Program-made: the position numbers and the translations under genes
Part shown: one piece after another, positions 35,551 through 46,995 of the stretch
Layout of the letters: every line of letters starts with the position of its first letter
Numbering within the stretch: position 1 is the stretch's first letter
Source: Porogramme epimiltina
Taxonomy: Eukaryota > Basidiomycota > Agaricomycetes > Polyporales > Polyporaceae
Assembly: GCA_900155495.1 (NCBI GenBank)
Contig: FTLJ01000230.1
Location: 62,001 to 126,000 of the forward strand
Direction: 5' to 3'
Length of the DNA: 64,000 bases
The notes under the pieces: generated by a model
What the model saw: the letters and a program-made list of their open reading frames with translations, nothing else
What the model was told of the DNA's origin: nothing
Databases searched by the model: none

Positions 35551-36094
35551 TCATGTCCAGCCGCACCCTACGTGCATCATCTCCCGCCCTCGACGAACAA
35601 GGCTGCGAGGCAAAGTAGTTTGCGCCCGTCGTCTGGGCCCCAATGTGGTTCAAACCGACGAGTGGTAGGTCTTGCGTATGCCCTAGATCGGGGCACTGAA
35701 TGCCGGTGGGCATCGCTACGGTAAACGTTCGCATATTTCGGTTCTGGGTGTCTCGACACGAGAGCCGGAGTAGCCATGATGCATGATTGACCGAATGGGA
35801 CCGAATGTGCTCGCCGCTCGGTCTAGAAGGCTGAACGACGCTGAACGTTCGTGAGCGGGCCTTCCTGCCCTTCATGTGCTTCACGTAGATCTCGTGCTTG
35901 TCTAGAATAAGGCCATCCTGGCGACGCTTGCTACGAACATGGGAGCCGAATTGATCGCACTGAATGTTTCTCGTCAACAATATGCGTGGTCTTGTCTGGA
36001 TTTCTGGGTTCCCTGCTGCGCCCGCTCGAAGTACCCAAAAAACGACGCACGCATTTGCGTAAGACAGGTTCAGACAGTGGTACGACATAGAAAA
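35551..36094. other. Hydrophobin 2 upstream region, no gene seen
   Basis: Minus-strand open frames here end in non-conserved sequence and share no motif with known proteins. The region between hydrophobin 2 and tRNA-Gln most likely holds regulatory sequence. Confidence 0.4.
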
Positions 36095-36173
36095 GGTGCT
36101 ACCAGGGTTCGAACCTGGGTTTCGGGAAGACTGACTTCAAAATCCCGAGTGATGACCACTACACTATAGCACC
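36095..36173 (-). tRNA. tRNA-Gln (TTG), with short intron
   Basis: The acceptor arms GGTGCTA and TAGCACC pair perfectly; D arm GTG...CAC; T arm CCAGG-TTCGAAC-CCTGG with canonical TTCGAAC; anticodon stem CGGGA/TCCCG. The loop is too long by 8 bases unless an intron directly after position 37 (36129-36136) is removed, which leaves a 7-base loop with anticodon TTG at 36138-36140. A TTTT terminator follows immediately at 36094-36091 on the minus strand. The intron sits at the canonical position for nuclear tRNA introns. Confidence 0.88.
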
Positions 36174-36835
36174 ATAACGGGCAATTGCGCCTCACGTAAG
36201 CACAACGCACATGCATGCTATCCCCGCGTCTATCTACTATGGCTCGGGCTCGCAACCTTGATCCAAACCGCCATATCCCTTCTTCTCTGTAACCACATCT
36301 CGTCTACGACATGCTCGCGGTTTCGGACTTCGTACACGCGGCATAACCGTGGTGCCGTTGCCCACCTGCTCAGGCACTGACCTTCACCTCTGCGTCCCTT
36401 GGGATTCTCGTGGGATGACCCGTCGGGACCGGACGATGTTGCATCGACACCCTCATTTTCTTCGCTCCCAGCCAGGGCTGGCGTCGTAATTTTGCTAAAC
36501 AGATCTCCAGAGATCCGGATGCTTGTTATGTGCAGAAACGCGTCGACCAAGCCTCGACATCATTCCTCGCCAAGGCACAAGAGCGCGTGCCATCAGAACG
36601 CGGGGTCACCTGAGGATCCTCGCGCGGTCAAGTGGTCCGTCCCGCCCACGACGGTCAGAAGCCCGGTGACGTCTCTCGAAACGCACTCGATCCCGCCGCG
36701 ACGCGCTCCTGCCAAGGGTCCGCCGGGGCGGGTGCGCGTAAGCCGGTGACGAAACGCCTCGTCACGGGCGGCCCCATCCATAAATACGCCTCTCCCCGCC
36801 GCGATGTGTTTCTTGTGTGCCCACTCTGGTCGGCC

Positions 36836-39800
36836 ATGTACCTCCGTGCTGCACTCAAGCTCGCGCTCTTGGGCCAGATCGTCGCGCTTGCGGGCGCGAC
36901 GGTCACCGACCCGAAGGTCCTCGACGCGTGTCCGGGGTATGCGGCGAAGAACGTCGTCAACCTCGGCCACAAACTCACAGCGGATCTTGTCCTCAACGGC
37001 AAGGCCTGCAATGTCTTTGGCGATGACATCGCGAAGCTCAAGCTCGAAGTCACGTACGAGAACAGTGAGTTTTCAGCGTTTCCCTCTTCGCTCCCTTCGC
37101 TTTCTAGAGTCGAACATTCATCGTCGCGTGCAGACGACCGCATTCACCTGAAGATCACGGACCCTGCCGACGAACGCTACGAGATCCCGGAGGACGTTCT
37201 TCCCCGCCCGAAGGCGAACCTGCTCGCAGGCCCATTGACTTCGAATATCCGGTTCAACTACACAGCTTCGCCTTTCGCGTTTTCGGTCTACCGTGCATCG
37301 ACGCACGAGGTCCTCTTCTCGACGGCCAAGCACCCGATCATCTTCGAGCCCCAGTATCTGCGCGTCAAGACAGATCTGCCCACGAATGCTAACATCTACG
37401 GTCTTGGCGAGCACACGGACACGTTCCGCCTCCCGACGCACAACTACACGCGCACGATGTGGTCGCGCGACGCGTTCGGCGTCCCGCACGAGAACAACCT
37501 CTACGGCAACCACCCAATCTACTTCGAGCACCGCACCACCGGCTCGCACGGTGTCTTCCTCGTCAACTCGAACGGGATGGACATCAAGCTCGATGACGCC
37601 AACGGCGTTCAGACGCTCGAGTACAACATCATCGGCGGCGTGCTCGACTTTTACTTCCTCGCGGGGAGCGAGAGCGACCCAGTTGAACTTGTGCGCCAGT
37701 ACGCGGACGTGGTTGGCACCCCAGCGGAAGTCCCATACTGGTCGTTTGGCTTCCACCAGTGCCGCTTCGGCTACCTTGGTGAGGCCCATCCTACTCTGCG
37801 ACCGTTTTGTGCTCACATGCTCTCGCAGACTACATAGATGTCTCCCAGGTCATCACGAACTACTCCGCTGCGGGCATCCCTCTCGAGACGATGTGGACCG
37901 ATATCGGTATGTCCGTCCATTTCCGGTGTGACATGGTGATGCTTACTCGGAGAAACTTAGATTATATGGATCGGCGCCGGATCTTCACCGTGGACCCACA
38001 GTACTTCCCGATGGATCGTATGCGCGAGATTGTTTCGTACCTCCACGCACATGATCAAAGATACGGTACGACCAGTTTCCGACACGTTTTCCGATACGCG
38101 ACCACTGATCTGTTCTCTCTAGTACTCATGACCGACCCGGCGGTGGCTTACCTTCCGGATCAGGACTATGGTCCCTTTGATCGCGGTACTGAGGCCGACG
38201 TCTGGCTCAAGGCTGCCAACAACAGTAGCCCCTTCATTGGTGCTGTCTGGCCGGGTACGCACTCCTACTGTTGTAGTAACCTTTCGCTGACTCAATGTTC
38301 TTCGTCCAGGTGTCACTGTCTTCCCTGACTGGTTTAACGAGAAGACGCAAGAGTAAGTGGAGTTTGACTCTCACCCTGTTCCATGACCACTGACTGGTCT
38401 CCTCCAGTTACTGGACGAACGAGTTTAAGCTCTTCTATGATCCGGATACTGGCATTGACATCGACGGTGCTTGGATTGACATGAACGAGCCCGCCAGCGT
38501 GAGCGAACAACGCGTCGAATCCGTCTCCTATACTGACCGCCTATCGTAGTTCTGCAACTTCCCTTGCATGGATCCCTTCGCGCAAGCAATCGAGCAGGAC
38601 CTCCCGCCAGCACGTACTTCCGCTCCGCCACCGCCCGACGCACCCATCTTTGGCCAGTCTCAGAAGCGCAAGCGTGTCGACCACAGCGGCGATGACCTCC
38701 AAAACCCTCCCTACGCGATTGCCAACGCCGCCGGGTCAGGTGCGCTCTCCGACAAGACGGCATACGTAAGTCCGCACCCTCTGCATCTCCCAGCCCTTCC
38801 TGACCCCCTGCCGAACAGACCGACTCCATCCACGCGAACGGCCTCGTTGAGTACGACACGCACAACCTGTACGGCACGATGATGTCCACGGCGACACACA
38901 ACGCGATGCTCGCGCGCCGCCCAGGTCTGCGCACTCTCATCATCACGCGCTCGACGTTCGCTGGCGCGGGCACTCGTGTGGGCAAGTGGCTAGGGGATAA
39001 CCTTAGCGACTGGGACCATTACAAGGAGTCGATCGCGGGCATCCTTGGGATGGCGGCCATGTTCCACGTTCCGATGGTCGGCGCCGACATCTGCGGGTTC
39101 GGCGACAACACGACGGAGACCCTTTGCGCGCGCTGGGCTATGCTCGGCGCCTTCTACCCCTTCATGCGCAACGTGAGTGCGATAGCGCTGTCTCGCGATA
39201 CGGAACCTGACTTCGTGTGCAGCACAACATCGACACTGGTATCCCCCAGGAGTTCTACCGGTGGTCCTCTGTCACGCAAGCCGCGAAGAACGCCATCGAC
39301 ATCCGCTACCGCCTCATGGACTATCTCTACACCTCCTTCCACCAAGCCCAGCTCGACGGCACCCCGGTCCTCCGCCCGCTCTGGTACGCGTTCCCCAAGG
39401 ACGCCGCGACGTTCGCGATCGACACTCAGTTCCTCTTCGGGCCCTCCGTCCTCGTCTCACCCGTGATTGAGGAGAACTCGACGTCGGTCGACGTCTACTA
39501 CCCCAACCAGCTCTTCTACGACTTCCACACGCTCGAAGCGAGCCACGGCGCCGGCGCGACGACGCTCTCCAACGTCAACTTCACGACGATCCCGGTCTCG
39601 ATCATGGGCGGTGCGGTGCTCCCGCTGCGCGCGGCGAGCGCAATGACGACGACGGCGCTGCGCGAAACGGACTTCGAGCTCCTCGTCGCGCCCGCGCTCG
39701 ACGGAACCGCGAAGGGCGCGCTCTACCTCGACGACGGCGTGTCCATCGAGCAGAAGAGCACGACAAACGTCTCGTTCGCGTACAAGGCCGGCAAGCTCAC

Positions 39801-40002
39801 GGTCAAGGGCAGCTTCGGGCACGCGACGGGCGTGAACGTCGCGCGGGTGCGGTTCGCGAACGCGAAGAGCGCGCCGCGGCAGGTGCGCCTGAACGGGAAG
39901 GCGGTGGACAAGAGCAAGGTCGCGTTCGATGCGGAGACGGGTGTGGTGGACGTGAGCTTGGGTATTCCGTTCAAGTCGAGCTTCGTGCTTGAACTGGCTT
40001 GA
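36836..40002 (+). CDS. Secreted alpha-glucosidase, glycoside hydrolase family 31
   Basis: Ten exons (36836-37064, 37134-37778, 37829-37906, 37961-38065, 38123-38254, 38310-38352, 38408-38498, 38550-38765, 38819-39172, 39223-40002) give 890 residues, the usual size for fungal GH31 alpha-glucosidases hydrolysing terminal alpha-1,4-glucose from maltose and starch. A signal peptide covers about residues 1-21, ending near GAT. The catalytic nucleophile motif WIDMNE spans 38474-38491; the acid/base region is [10 protein letters not shown] (about 38980-39012). The upstream [12 protein letters not shown] and [10 protein letters not shown] blocks are typical of the family, and the C-terminal beta domains are complete. 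All introns are GT-AG of 50-69 nt. ATG 36836 is the only start giving a signal peptide; an in-frame extension upstream exists but would bury it. Confidence 0.95.
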
Positions 40003-40657
40003 GACCTAATTTGATCATGCACATGAAGAAGCGGGCTGCGGCATCGGAGACATGAACAGGTCAGAGGGCATCGGGTGGTCGTACAAAATTGGTTTGATAC
40101 AGATCATCTACTACGTTTTCAGTGGAGACATTGAATACGTCATGTGCATACTGCAGCTACAACTCCGTCTTGACTACCTAGCTATTACATAGGTGCTCTT
40201 GACGCTGTACACCCAGCTCTCTGCTCACCAAGCAGCTAATGCTACATCGCCCGTCTAATCTGGCGCTGCTGCCGCCATGTCCCAATTCTGTTGACGCCTT
40301 CTACTTTGGATGGCAAGGCCACTCGGCAGGAGTGAGACACCAAGCATGTTTGGACCCGACGGATCCCTCAGAGGCGGATTACCGTCACCATTCCACGCGA
40401 AGGTACCCGACTGTATCGTGTCTGGAGTTGACATGGACGTCACTGTGTAGCGCGAGGTTTGCCGCCGGGGATACGGAGGCGAACGATTTCACCGCGCACA
40501 CAAGACCGCTGCCCACGAAGGAAGCGCTCGGCAAATGGACTGTGAACAGATAAAAGGTGGGCACGACGACATCGAGTCGGCAGCGCCGATCTCCCGTCGC
40601 ATTCTCACCTTCACTCCGGTCTCAAAAGCAGCTCATCCACAACACCTCTTGATCGCC
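40003..40657. other. Intergenic; promoter of hydrophobin 3
   Basis: GH31 3' end and hydrophobin 3 promoter; an A/T box GATAAAAGG lies at 40549-40557, about 100 bases before the ATG. No gene seen. Confidence 0.5.
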
Positions 40658-41091
40658 ATGTTCGCCCGCCTCGCCGCCGTTTCCACCCTCGCGTTCGCTG
40701 CCCTTGCGGCCGCGCAGAGCTGCAACACCGGTCCCATCCAGTGCTGCAACAGCGTCGAGAGCGTAAGTGGCCAGCTCTCCCTTCCCGTGCTGTAACAATG
40801 TACTGACGCATATGTTTGACGTAGGCCGACTCCGGCGCTGCATCGACCCTTCTTGACCTGGTCGGCGTTGTCCTCCAAGACGTGACGGCGCAGATTGGGA
40901 TCGGGTGCTCGCCGATCTCTGGAATTGCTGTATCCAGCGGGAACGCGTGCGCGGCTCGGACCGTGTGCTGCGAGAACAACAACGTCGTAAGTCTCATTCT
41001 TCAGCGGTCGCGCAAGGATGCTCGCTCACTAGGACGCTATGATCCTTAGGGCGGTCTTATCTCGATCGGCTGCCTTCCCATCTCTCTCTAA
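40658..41091 (+). CDS. Class I hydrophobin 3
   Basis: Exons 40658-40762, 40825-40986 and 41050-41091 give 102 residues. The signal peptide MFARLAAVSTLAFAALAAA is nearly identical to that of hydrophobin 2, and the eight cysteines have the same spacing (C-x6-CC-x32-C-x13-C-x5-CC-x12-C). It ends GCLPISL. Introns are 62 and 63 nt at positions identical to hydrophobins 2 and 4. Tandem with hydrophobin 4, 740 bases apart. Confidence 0.95.
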
Positions 41092-41830
41092 GCATGTTAT
41101 TTTTGGTATTACGTTAGCTTAGAGTAGTTCTCTGGTTGGATGTCGCTCGCTCGCACCGTATTACCCCTATAATATACCTCGCCTTGTGCGATATATCTTT
41201 GAAGTCCTTGTGTGATTGTGCGTCATCGACCCGACTGTCGAGGGCAGAAAATCGTAGCGTACTACTTGTCTCAGAACATAAACCGAGCGGAATGAAACAT
41301 ACATACTTGGTGTCATGGGCATCGAAGTCGCTGTCCCCGCGGTGCTCTAACCGGTATCCTCGTGACTGCCCACTTATGACGTCACGCGTCTTGGAAAATC
41401 ACCTGACCGCGTCGATGTCCTTCCGCTATTCAGAAACCTCCTCAGACATGCACAGGGTTCAAGCCTCCGGTGCGTGCTAGAGGTGGTTTTGTTCCGGCGA
41501 AACACAAAGTGACACGTCTGACATCGAAGACCTCACATCCACGCGAGGACCACCCAAACTGTGCGCCCAACTAGCCGACGCGCGCCCCGCTCTTCGCCAG
41601 CCCCCAACCGCGACGTCGGAATGTTCGCTAGGACCTCAACTGACGAGCCTCAACTCTACCGCTTGCTCACCCTTCACACACCCCATTGCCAGCGCAGACA
41701 TCCACAACGCGGACAGACTCACCCGCAAAGCATAAAAGGACGGGGGACAGCGTCGACTTCACAGCACTCCAGCAGCCTCCTCACATCCAGCCTCAGCCTC
41801 TCTTCTCCATCCTTGCTACCTCTGACCACC
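41092..41830. other. Spacer between hydrophobins 3 and 4
   Basis: Hydrophobin 3 3' UTR and hydrophobin 4 promoter; CATAAAAGG at 41731-41739 lies about 100 bases before the next ATG. No gene seen. Confidence 0.5.
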
Positions 41831-42253
41831 ATGTTCTCTCGTCTCACCGTTGTGTCTACCGTTGCCTTCGTTGCCCTTGCGGCGGCTCAGCACTGCAATA
41901 CGGGGTCCCTGCAATGCTGCAACAGCATGGAGAGCGTGAGTTCTGTTGTCCATCTCTTATCTGCGCCCTCGTTGACCGGTGTGTTCGGTGTAGGCCAACT
42001 CCGCTGCGGGATCCGCCCTGCTCAGCACCCTCGGAGTGGTTCTGCAGGATACGACTGCCCCGATCGGTCTTAAGTGCTCGCCAATCTCGGCGGCCGCCAT
42101 GAGCTCTGGGAATGCGTGCTCGACCAACACTGTCTGCTGCGAGAACAACAATGTCGTAAGTTCGGGCATTTCTATTGGAATACGGGCTGGCGACTCATCA
42201 GTTCTGTGCAGGGTGGGGGGGTCTCTCTGGGCTGTGCACCGGTTTCCCTCTGA
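41831..42253 (+). CDS. Class I hydrophobin 4
   Basis: Exons 41831-41935, 41994-42155 and 42212-42253 give 102 residues with signal peptide MFSRLTVVSTVAFVALAAA and the eight-cysteine core in the shared spacing. A CCENNNV block precedes the last intron, as in hydrophobins 2 and 3. The third exon begins with three glycines and ends GCAPVSL. Introns are 58 and 56 nt. It is the tandem partner of hydrophobin 3. Confidence 0.95.
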
Positions 42254-42581
42254 GGAACGTGTTTCGGTTATGATTTAGAATACGCTACGTTGTGAGTAAT
42301 GGACGATTGATGATTTCGTTTTTGCATTCACTTTGATCGGCGTGCGTTGAGTGTGTCCTGTGGCCGGAAGCTCCTTCAACGAGAGAATGCGTAGTGCGGT
42401 TGCTGAGACGTTTTTGCGAACGATGGGTGACGTGTGAATCTTGTGAAGTGGTTTTGCCGGTGTCCTACGTCGTTGGAACGGAAGAGAGATGATTAAGGTG
42501 ATGCGTCCTGAGGAGCCTGCCTGATGGTGAGCACTACAGCACCACAGAGTACATACACCCACCTACGCGGTCAACGTCATC

Positions 42582-42655
42582 GGTTCGATGGTGTAGTTGG
42601 TTATCACTTCTGTCTAACACACAGGCGGTCCTCGGTTCGAGTCCGGGTCGAATCA
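42582..42655 (+). tRNA. tRNA-Val (AAC)
   Basis: The acceptor stem GGTTCGA/TCGAATC pairs throughout (one G-T), with discriminator A. The D arm is GTG...CAC; the anticodon stem closes a CTAACAC loop, giving anticodon AAC; the T loop is GTTCGAG-type. No intron. A TTTT run follows directly at about 42657, consistent with RNA polymerase III termination. Confidence 0.92.
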
Positions 42656-43223
42656 TGTTTTGCCCCATCTCCGTCTCTGCTCTCTGCCCGCAGCGTTCAC
42701 GAACTTCGTTATTTGTTACGGCACCCACCCTCTGTTACAACTTCAATCGGACTGTCCATTCCACCGGAAGATGCTCCCCGTCTTGTTCACGGCATGCTAT
42801 TCTTTCACACATCCATAACGCACAAAGACATTGCCTATATGTTTTCATATACCTCATCGTACACCATACAAATACAACATTCAAATAGTCTGTTCGAGTC
42901 CGTCCACAAACACCACTGTCATATCGTCCTGAGACTGTTCTCCCTATCCGTCTGGATCTCTGGGAGGCACCGTCGACTCGCCGGGCGCGAACTCGACGGT
43001 GAACGTCGCTGGGGCGCACTTCACGCGCGACCTCCAGGCTTTTCTTCGGCTACCGCTCGGGCGTGAGTCGTCGGCGTAGCCGAGCTCGAACGCGACCGTG
43101 GAGCTAATGTGTGACAGGCCGACCATCGAGGTGATTCTCGGGTCGACGAGTCGGCGCGCGTTGCGCGCAGCGGAGAGTAAGGGGGCTGGCTCGGGGCGAG
43201 GCCCGCAAGCAGCGCGAGTGCGC

Positions 43224-43433
43224 TTACAGCCCCAAGTACTTCTTCAGTCCGCTCTTCGCTGTCTTCCGCTGCGCGGTGTGTCCGTTTGAAGGACGAAGCA
43301 CCTGGCGCGCGTCTTCGTAAAGGTGGTAGGTGTCGCGAGGCGACTGCATCGACCCGAAGAGGGAGAACGCGTTCGGCGAGGTAGGGCTAGCCGCGAACAG
43401 GGTGTAGGAGGGGGAGGCGCTCGAGTAAGACAT
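43224..43433 (-). CDS. Small conserved-looking protein, 69 residues
   Basis: Single-exon frame with start MSYSSASPSYTLFAASPTSP and basic C-terminus KSGLKKYLGL. The minus-strand frame is open upstream too, but the Met at 43433 begins a compact Ser/Pro-rich protein with an internal RDTYHLYEDARQVLRPS block typical of a conserved motif. No signal peptide or membrane segment. Short proteins of this appearance occur in Agaricomycetes, but I know no function. Gene status is inferred from composition and the ordered C-terminus. Confidence 0.5.
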   Translation of the reverse strand: MSYSSASPSYTLFAASPTSPNAFSLFGSMQSPRDTYHLYEDARQVLRPSNGHTAQRKTAKSGLKKYLGL

Positions 43434-44409
43434 CGCGATGGTGGTGTGCTGGTAAGAGCAAGTGCGAGTGCGAGTTGCTAGTAGTGATAAAGGTGGTCCA
43501 GGCGATGTGTAGGGGAGTCGAGGACGCTGAGAGACGACGCTGATAATGGACTCTGGTCCGCCACCAGCCCCGCTCTTAAGTACTCGCCTTATCGACGTCG
43601 ATTGCTTCCCGTAGCGATTCTCCTGCAATCCGCATGCCCGTGGCGACTCCTTCGCCTAGCACACACGTCCGACGCCCACATCGACTTGCCATTTCGAGGA
43701 AGTGTTGGTGTCCAGACAAACATGAGGCCAAGCCACCGCCCACACAGGTGTGAGTTTCCAGGTTACCGGTCGCTTGCAGCGTGTTCTATGTGTCGGTGAC
43801 GGAGAGAGGGAGGAGGAGCATGACTACAATGAGGCAGAGGGAGAGCGTCAAGGTGCACGGAAGAGCGCCTCCGAGACGCTCAGAGACGCGTTGTTTGGCC
43901 AGCTTAGGGGGACAAACAAACCCACGTGGGCCACGTTGTGCGGAAAACCTGCAGCCCATCCAAGCTGGCATCTCCTGAATTTGAAAGCCGATAAGCAGCA
44001 CGGCTCAACATATTCAATCTCCCCATAAGTGTCCCCTGGTTTCCTACAACTTGCTAACAAAATAGCACGGGTGAGTGATAGTCCGGTTTGACAACAATTT
44101 GCACGTTCAACGATGTCTAAATAACTATACTAACTAGAATTTAGTGTAGAAAAGGTCTCAGCTATAGGGAGAAGTGAAATCTCATCTACACGTCGCGTTA
44201 GGTTTTCTTACGCAGTGAGCATTGCCAATGCAACCGTTGTCCGACAGGTTGAGGACTCAGCAAGCTCCGATTCCCGATCGGCTCCATGGCCTTCGGAGAG
44301 CGGCCTCTGAGGGGGATTGGCATCCCCATATAGCTGCATACACTCGCTGTGTCACATAAAAGCCCGTGCGGGTCGAGTTTTTAGCAGAGCCACTTTCTCG
44401 ACCTCCTCA
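43434..44409. other. Intergenic, no supported gene
   Basis: Divergent promoter side of the 69-residue protein and upstream region of the SDR gene. A 92-codon frame at 43750-44028 has no motif and was not accepted. Confidence 0.45.
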
Positions 44410-45511
44410 ATGACTTCCACAGCGCTTCAAAGTACTCCGGATGGTCGAGTTTGGTTCAGTGGGTTACTCGAAATCTAACCAAAGGACGAAACTCATGGTG
44501 GCACCACATAGTCACAGGGTGCTCTCAGGGACTAGGCAAAGCACTCCTCGAAGAAGTCCTCGCTCGTGGCGAACGAGCCGTCGCCACCGCTCGAAAAACG
44601 GAGACGCTGGCGGACCTTGTACAGAAATATCCCCGCTCACAAATTCTGGTTTTGCCGCTTGATGTCACCGACGAGGCCCAAATAACTTCTGCGTTCAAGG
44701 CGGCCCGCGAGCATTTTGGACGATTGGACGTCGTGGTCAACAACGCTGGTTACGGCATCCAGGGCGAAATCGAAGTCACCCCAGAAACTGAGGCTCGTCG
44801 GATTATAGAAACGCTCTTTTGGGGGCCCGTCCACGTTACACAACTGGTGACCCTCATTTCTCACTTTCCTTTACGCATGCGCTGACGGTTGCATGTACAG
44901 GCCATCCCGTTTATGCGTGACGTAAACCCTCCAGGAGATGGCGGACGCGTCTTGAACATCAGCTCAGTAGGTGGATATATCGGGAACGCAACACGCGCGT
45001 TCTACAACTCAGCAAAGTTCGGTATGTAGCACCCTTTGCATTAGACCCGACACACCTGACTCCATTGCGCCCTATAGCTCTCGAAGGCTTCACCGAGGCA
45101 TTCATCAAAGAAATGCTCCCCGAGTGGAACATCAAGGGTGTCATCATAGAGCCAGGCGGGTTCAACACCGAATGGAGTGGTACTTCCATGGTGCACATCC
45201 CCATTTCAGAGCCGTATGACAGGCCGCACGCGCCCTCGGTGCTCTTCCGGCAGATGACGCAAGGCAGGGGTACAGTGTTCACAGGAGACCCGCACAAGGC
45301 CGCGCGCGCGATCGTGCAGATCGCGGACATGCCAGACCCTCCGGTCCGCGTACAGCTTGGCACCGATGCGCTGGTTTTGGTGAGGAGCAAGGCACGAAAG
45401 ACGATCGAGGACGGGGAGCGGTGGGAGGAACTTTCACACTCGACAAATGCAGATGGTGCGGATCGGGACGCGATCGTACAGAGACTGGGGGCTGTAAACG
45501 TAAACAAATAG
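44410..45511 (+). CDS. Short-chain dehydrogenase/reductase
   Basis: Classical SDR NAD(P)-dependent oxidoreductase; substrate unknown. Exons 44410-44458, 44512-44846, 44901-45021 and 45078-45511 give 312 residues. The cofactor motif TGCSQGLG spans the exon 1/2 junction region, followed by NNAGYG, the catalytic Ser in NISS and the YNSAK catalytic Tyr-Lys. Exon 1 is small (MTSTALQSTPDGRVWF) and was placed because GTGGGT at 44459 restores the beta-1 strand VWFITGCSQG. The C-terminus is substrate-binding and variable. The gene resembles the common fungal group annotated as oxidoreductase or retinol-dehydrogenase-like SDRs. Confidence 0.9.
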
Positions 45512-46130
45512 AGGTCGATTTCCAGACTCTGGCCACTAGCTCTTAGTTGGTCCCTGGAACCATGGACTCAAGACGAGATTTGAGATGTAAAACGTGATTC
45601 TCAACTGAAGCCTCGAGAGGAATGAACCGGGTAGGCGTTCCGGAGATCCCCGAAGGTGTTGCCACGTACACCTGTGGCATGACGGTTTCTTCACCTCATC
45701 TCAACCTCACCTCACACCCAGCCGCACAATTTCCGACCTCCGAGGTGCTTCGTCGTGGCCCGTTGTTAAACTCTAGTTAGGTATCATCCAGAGGCCGAGA
45801 GGCGCAGCATATGGAAGCAACTTAGGTTTGAGGCAGTACCTTCCTGTTCACATTTCATTGCAGCTGATTCGGTTTAGGGCGTCCATCAGGCAGCTGATGT
45901 GTCCTCTTATGAGCCCGGCTCGCCATGCCTCATACTTGGTCCATTGTTTTTGAGTCAAGTGATTTTCATGGACGTCAACTGGAGGACTCGATTTCACCCA
46001 ATTCAAAACTCCGAGGTTTCCCCGGGGCCCGCATCGCCACGATACACGGCGTTTCTCGGTCATTTGTGGGATCTAATATAAGTAGTCAGCACTCTGCGAA
46101 CATGCCGCCTCACGCCCAGTTATCAGCCTC
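45512..46130. other. Intergenic, no gene seen
   Basis: SDR 3' end and DUF6593 gene promoter; a weak TATA-like ATATAAG lies at about 46076. No gene. Confidence 0.45.
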
Positions 46131-46995
46131 ATGGACTCACAACTCACCCTCGTCGACTCCACCGCGCTCCCCGACCGCTTTGCCAACACGGAGCTGGTCT
46201 TTGATCGGGACAGTCTAACAAACGCAAACCTTCGTCTACGCGGCGGACAAGCAATCCAGTTCATCATCAAAACTGCTGACAGGTCCATGTCGTGCACTGA
46301 ACTGCTTAAGGTCGAGCCGGTTCCAGACTCGGACCAGCATCGGCTCGTTCCCATCGTGCGCATCTGCAGGGGTGAAGTGCTCCCGGACACGATCGCCTTC
46401 AATGGAGGAGCGTCCGTGCGGGTCAAGAAGTGGCTAAAGGACAAGGGCTTTAGTGTGCCGTATGCGATAGTTCTTCCCTTCTTCTATCCGTCTCAGGGAA
46501 TGCGTAGCTGATCTTCCGGTGTTACATAGGGCCGCGGATGGTGGCCAGCGCAGATACGTCTGGAAGCCGACCGCCCTTCGAGAAATTGCGGTAAGTGGCA
46601 TATGCTTGCAGCACCGCCCCACCACCCTCTTCTCAAGCTGCCCGATCCCCGCTTCCCCTCCACGCGCCTGTCGTACCACCTTTGACACATTGGCTTTCTC
46701 GTGGCGTTGTACTGTACTAACTATGCCTGCTTCCCCGCAGCTCTTCAATGAGGCAAACCCGTTTTCGCCCGTTGCATGGTTTCGCACGGCGCACCGACGT
46801 CAGATCGATGGCATTGAGGTCCAGGAGGCACCATCGCTTTCCTTGTTGCCGGAGGTCGAGGCGGTCCAGGAATACGTCATGGGTTCGCTGCTGCTTGTCG
46901 AACAGAAATACCGCATGATGAGCCAGCGCGCAAGCGGCGTGGGGCCGCACATGGCGATGAGGTCTGCGTTCAGCAATCCGGGGGGAACGATCTGA
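46131..46995 (+). CDS. DUF6593 family protein
   Basis: Exons 46131-46452, 46508-46590 and 46741-46995 give 219 residues. The second half shows the DUF6593 layout: YVWKPTALREIALF (a W-containing strand), VAWFRTAHRR, a SLLPEVEAVQEYVMGSLLLVEQKYR helix and a variable tail. DUF6593 is an expanded, functionally uncharacterised domain of Agaricomycetes. The second exon start (46508) was chosen because it joins in phase with the donor GTGTGC at 46453; reading without splicing stops at 46509-46511. The function cannot be stated beyond family membership. Confidence 0.78.

Noticed and set aside
36632..36835. N-terminal extension of the GH31 gene
   Set aside because: In-frame but Pro/Arg-rich and would bury the signal peptide beginning at 36836.
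43750..44028. 92-codon plus-strand frame
   Set aside because: No motif, no splice support, strongly charged repetitive composition; overlaps a promoter region.
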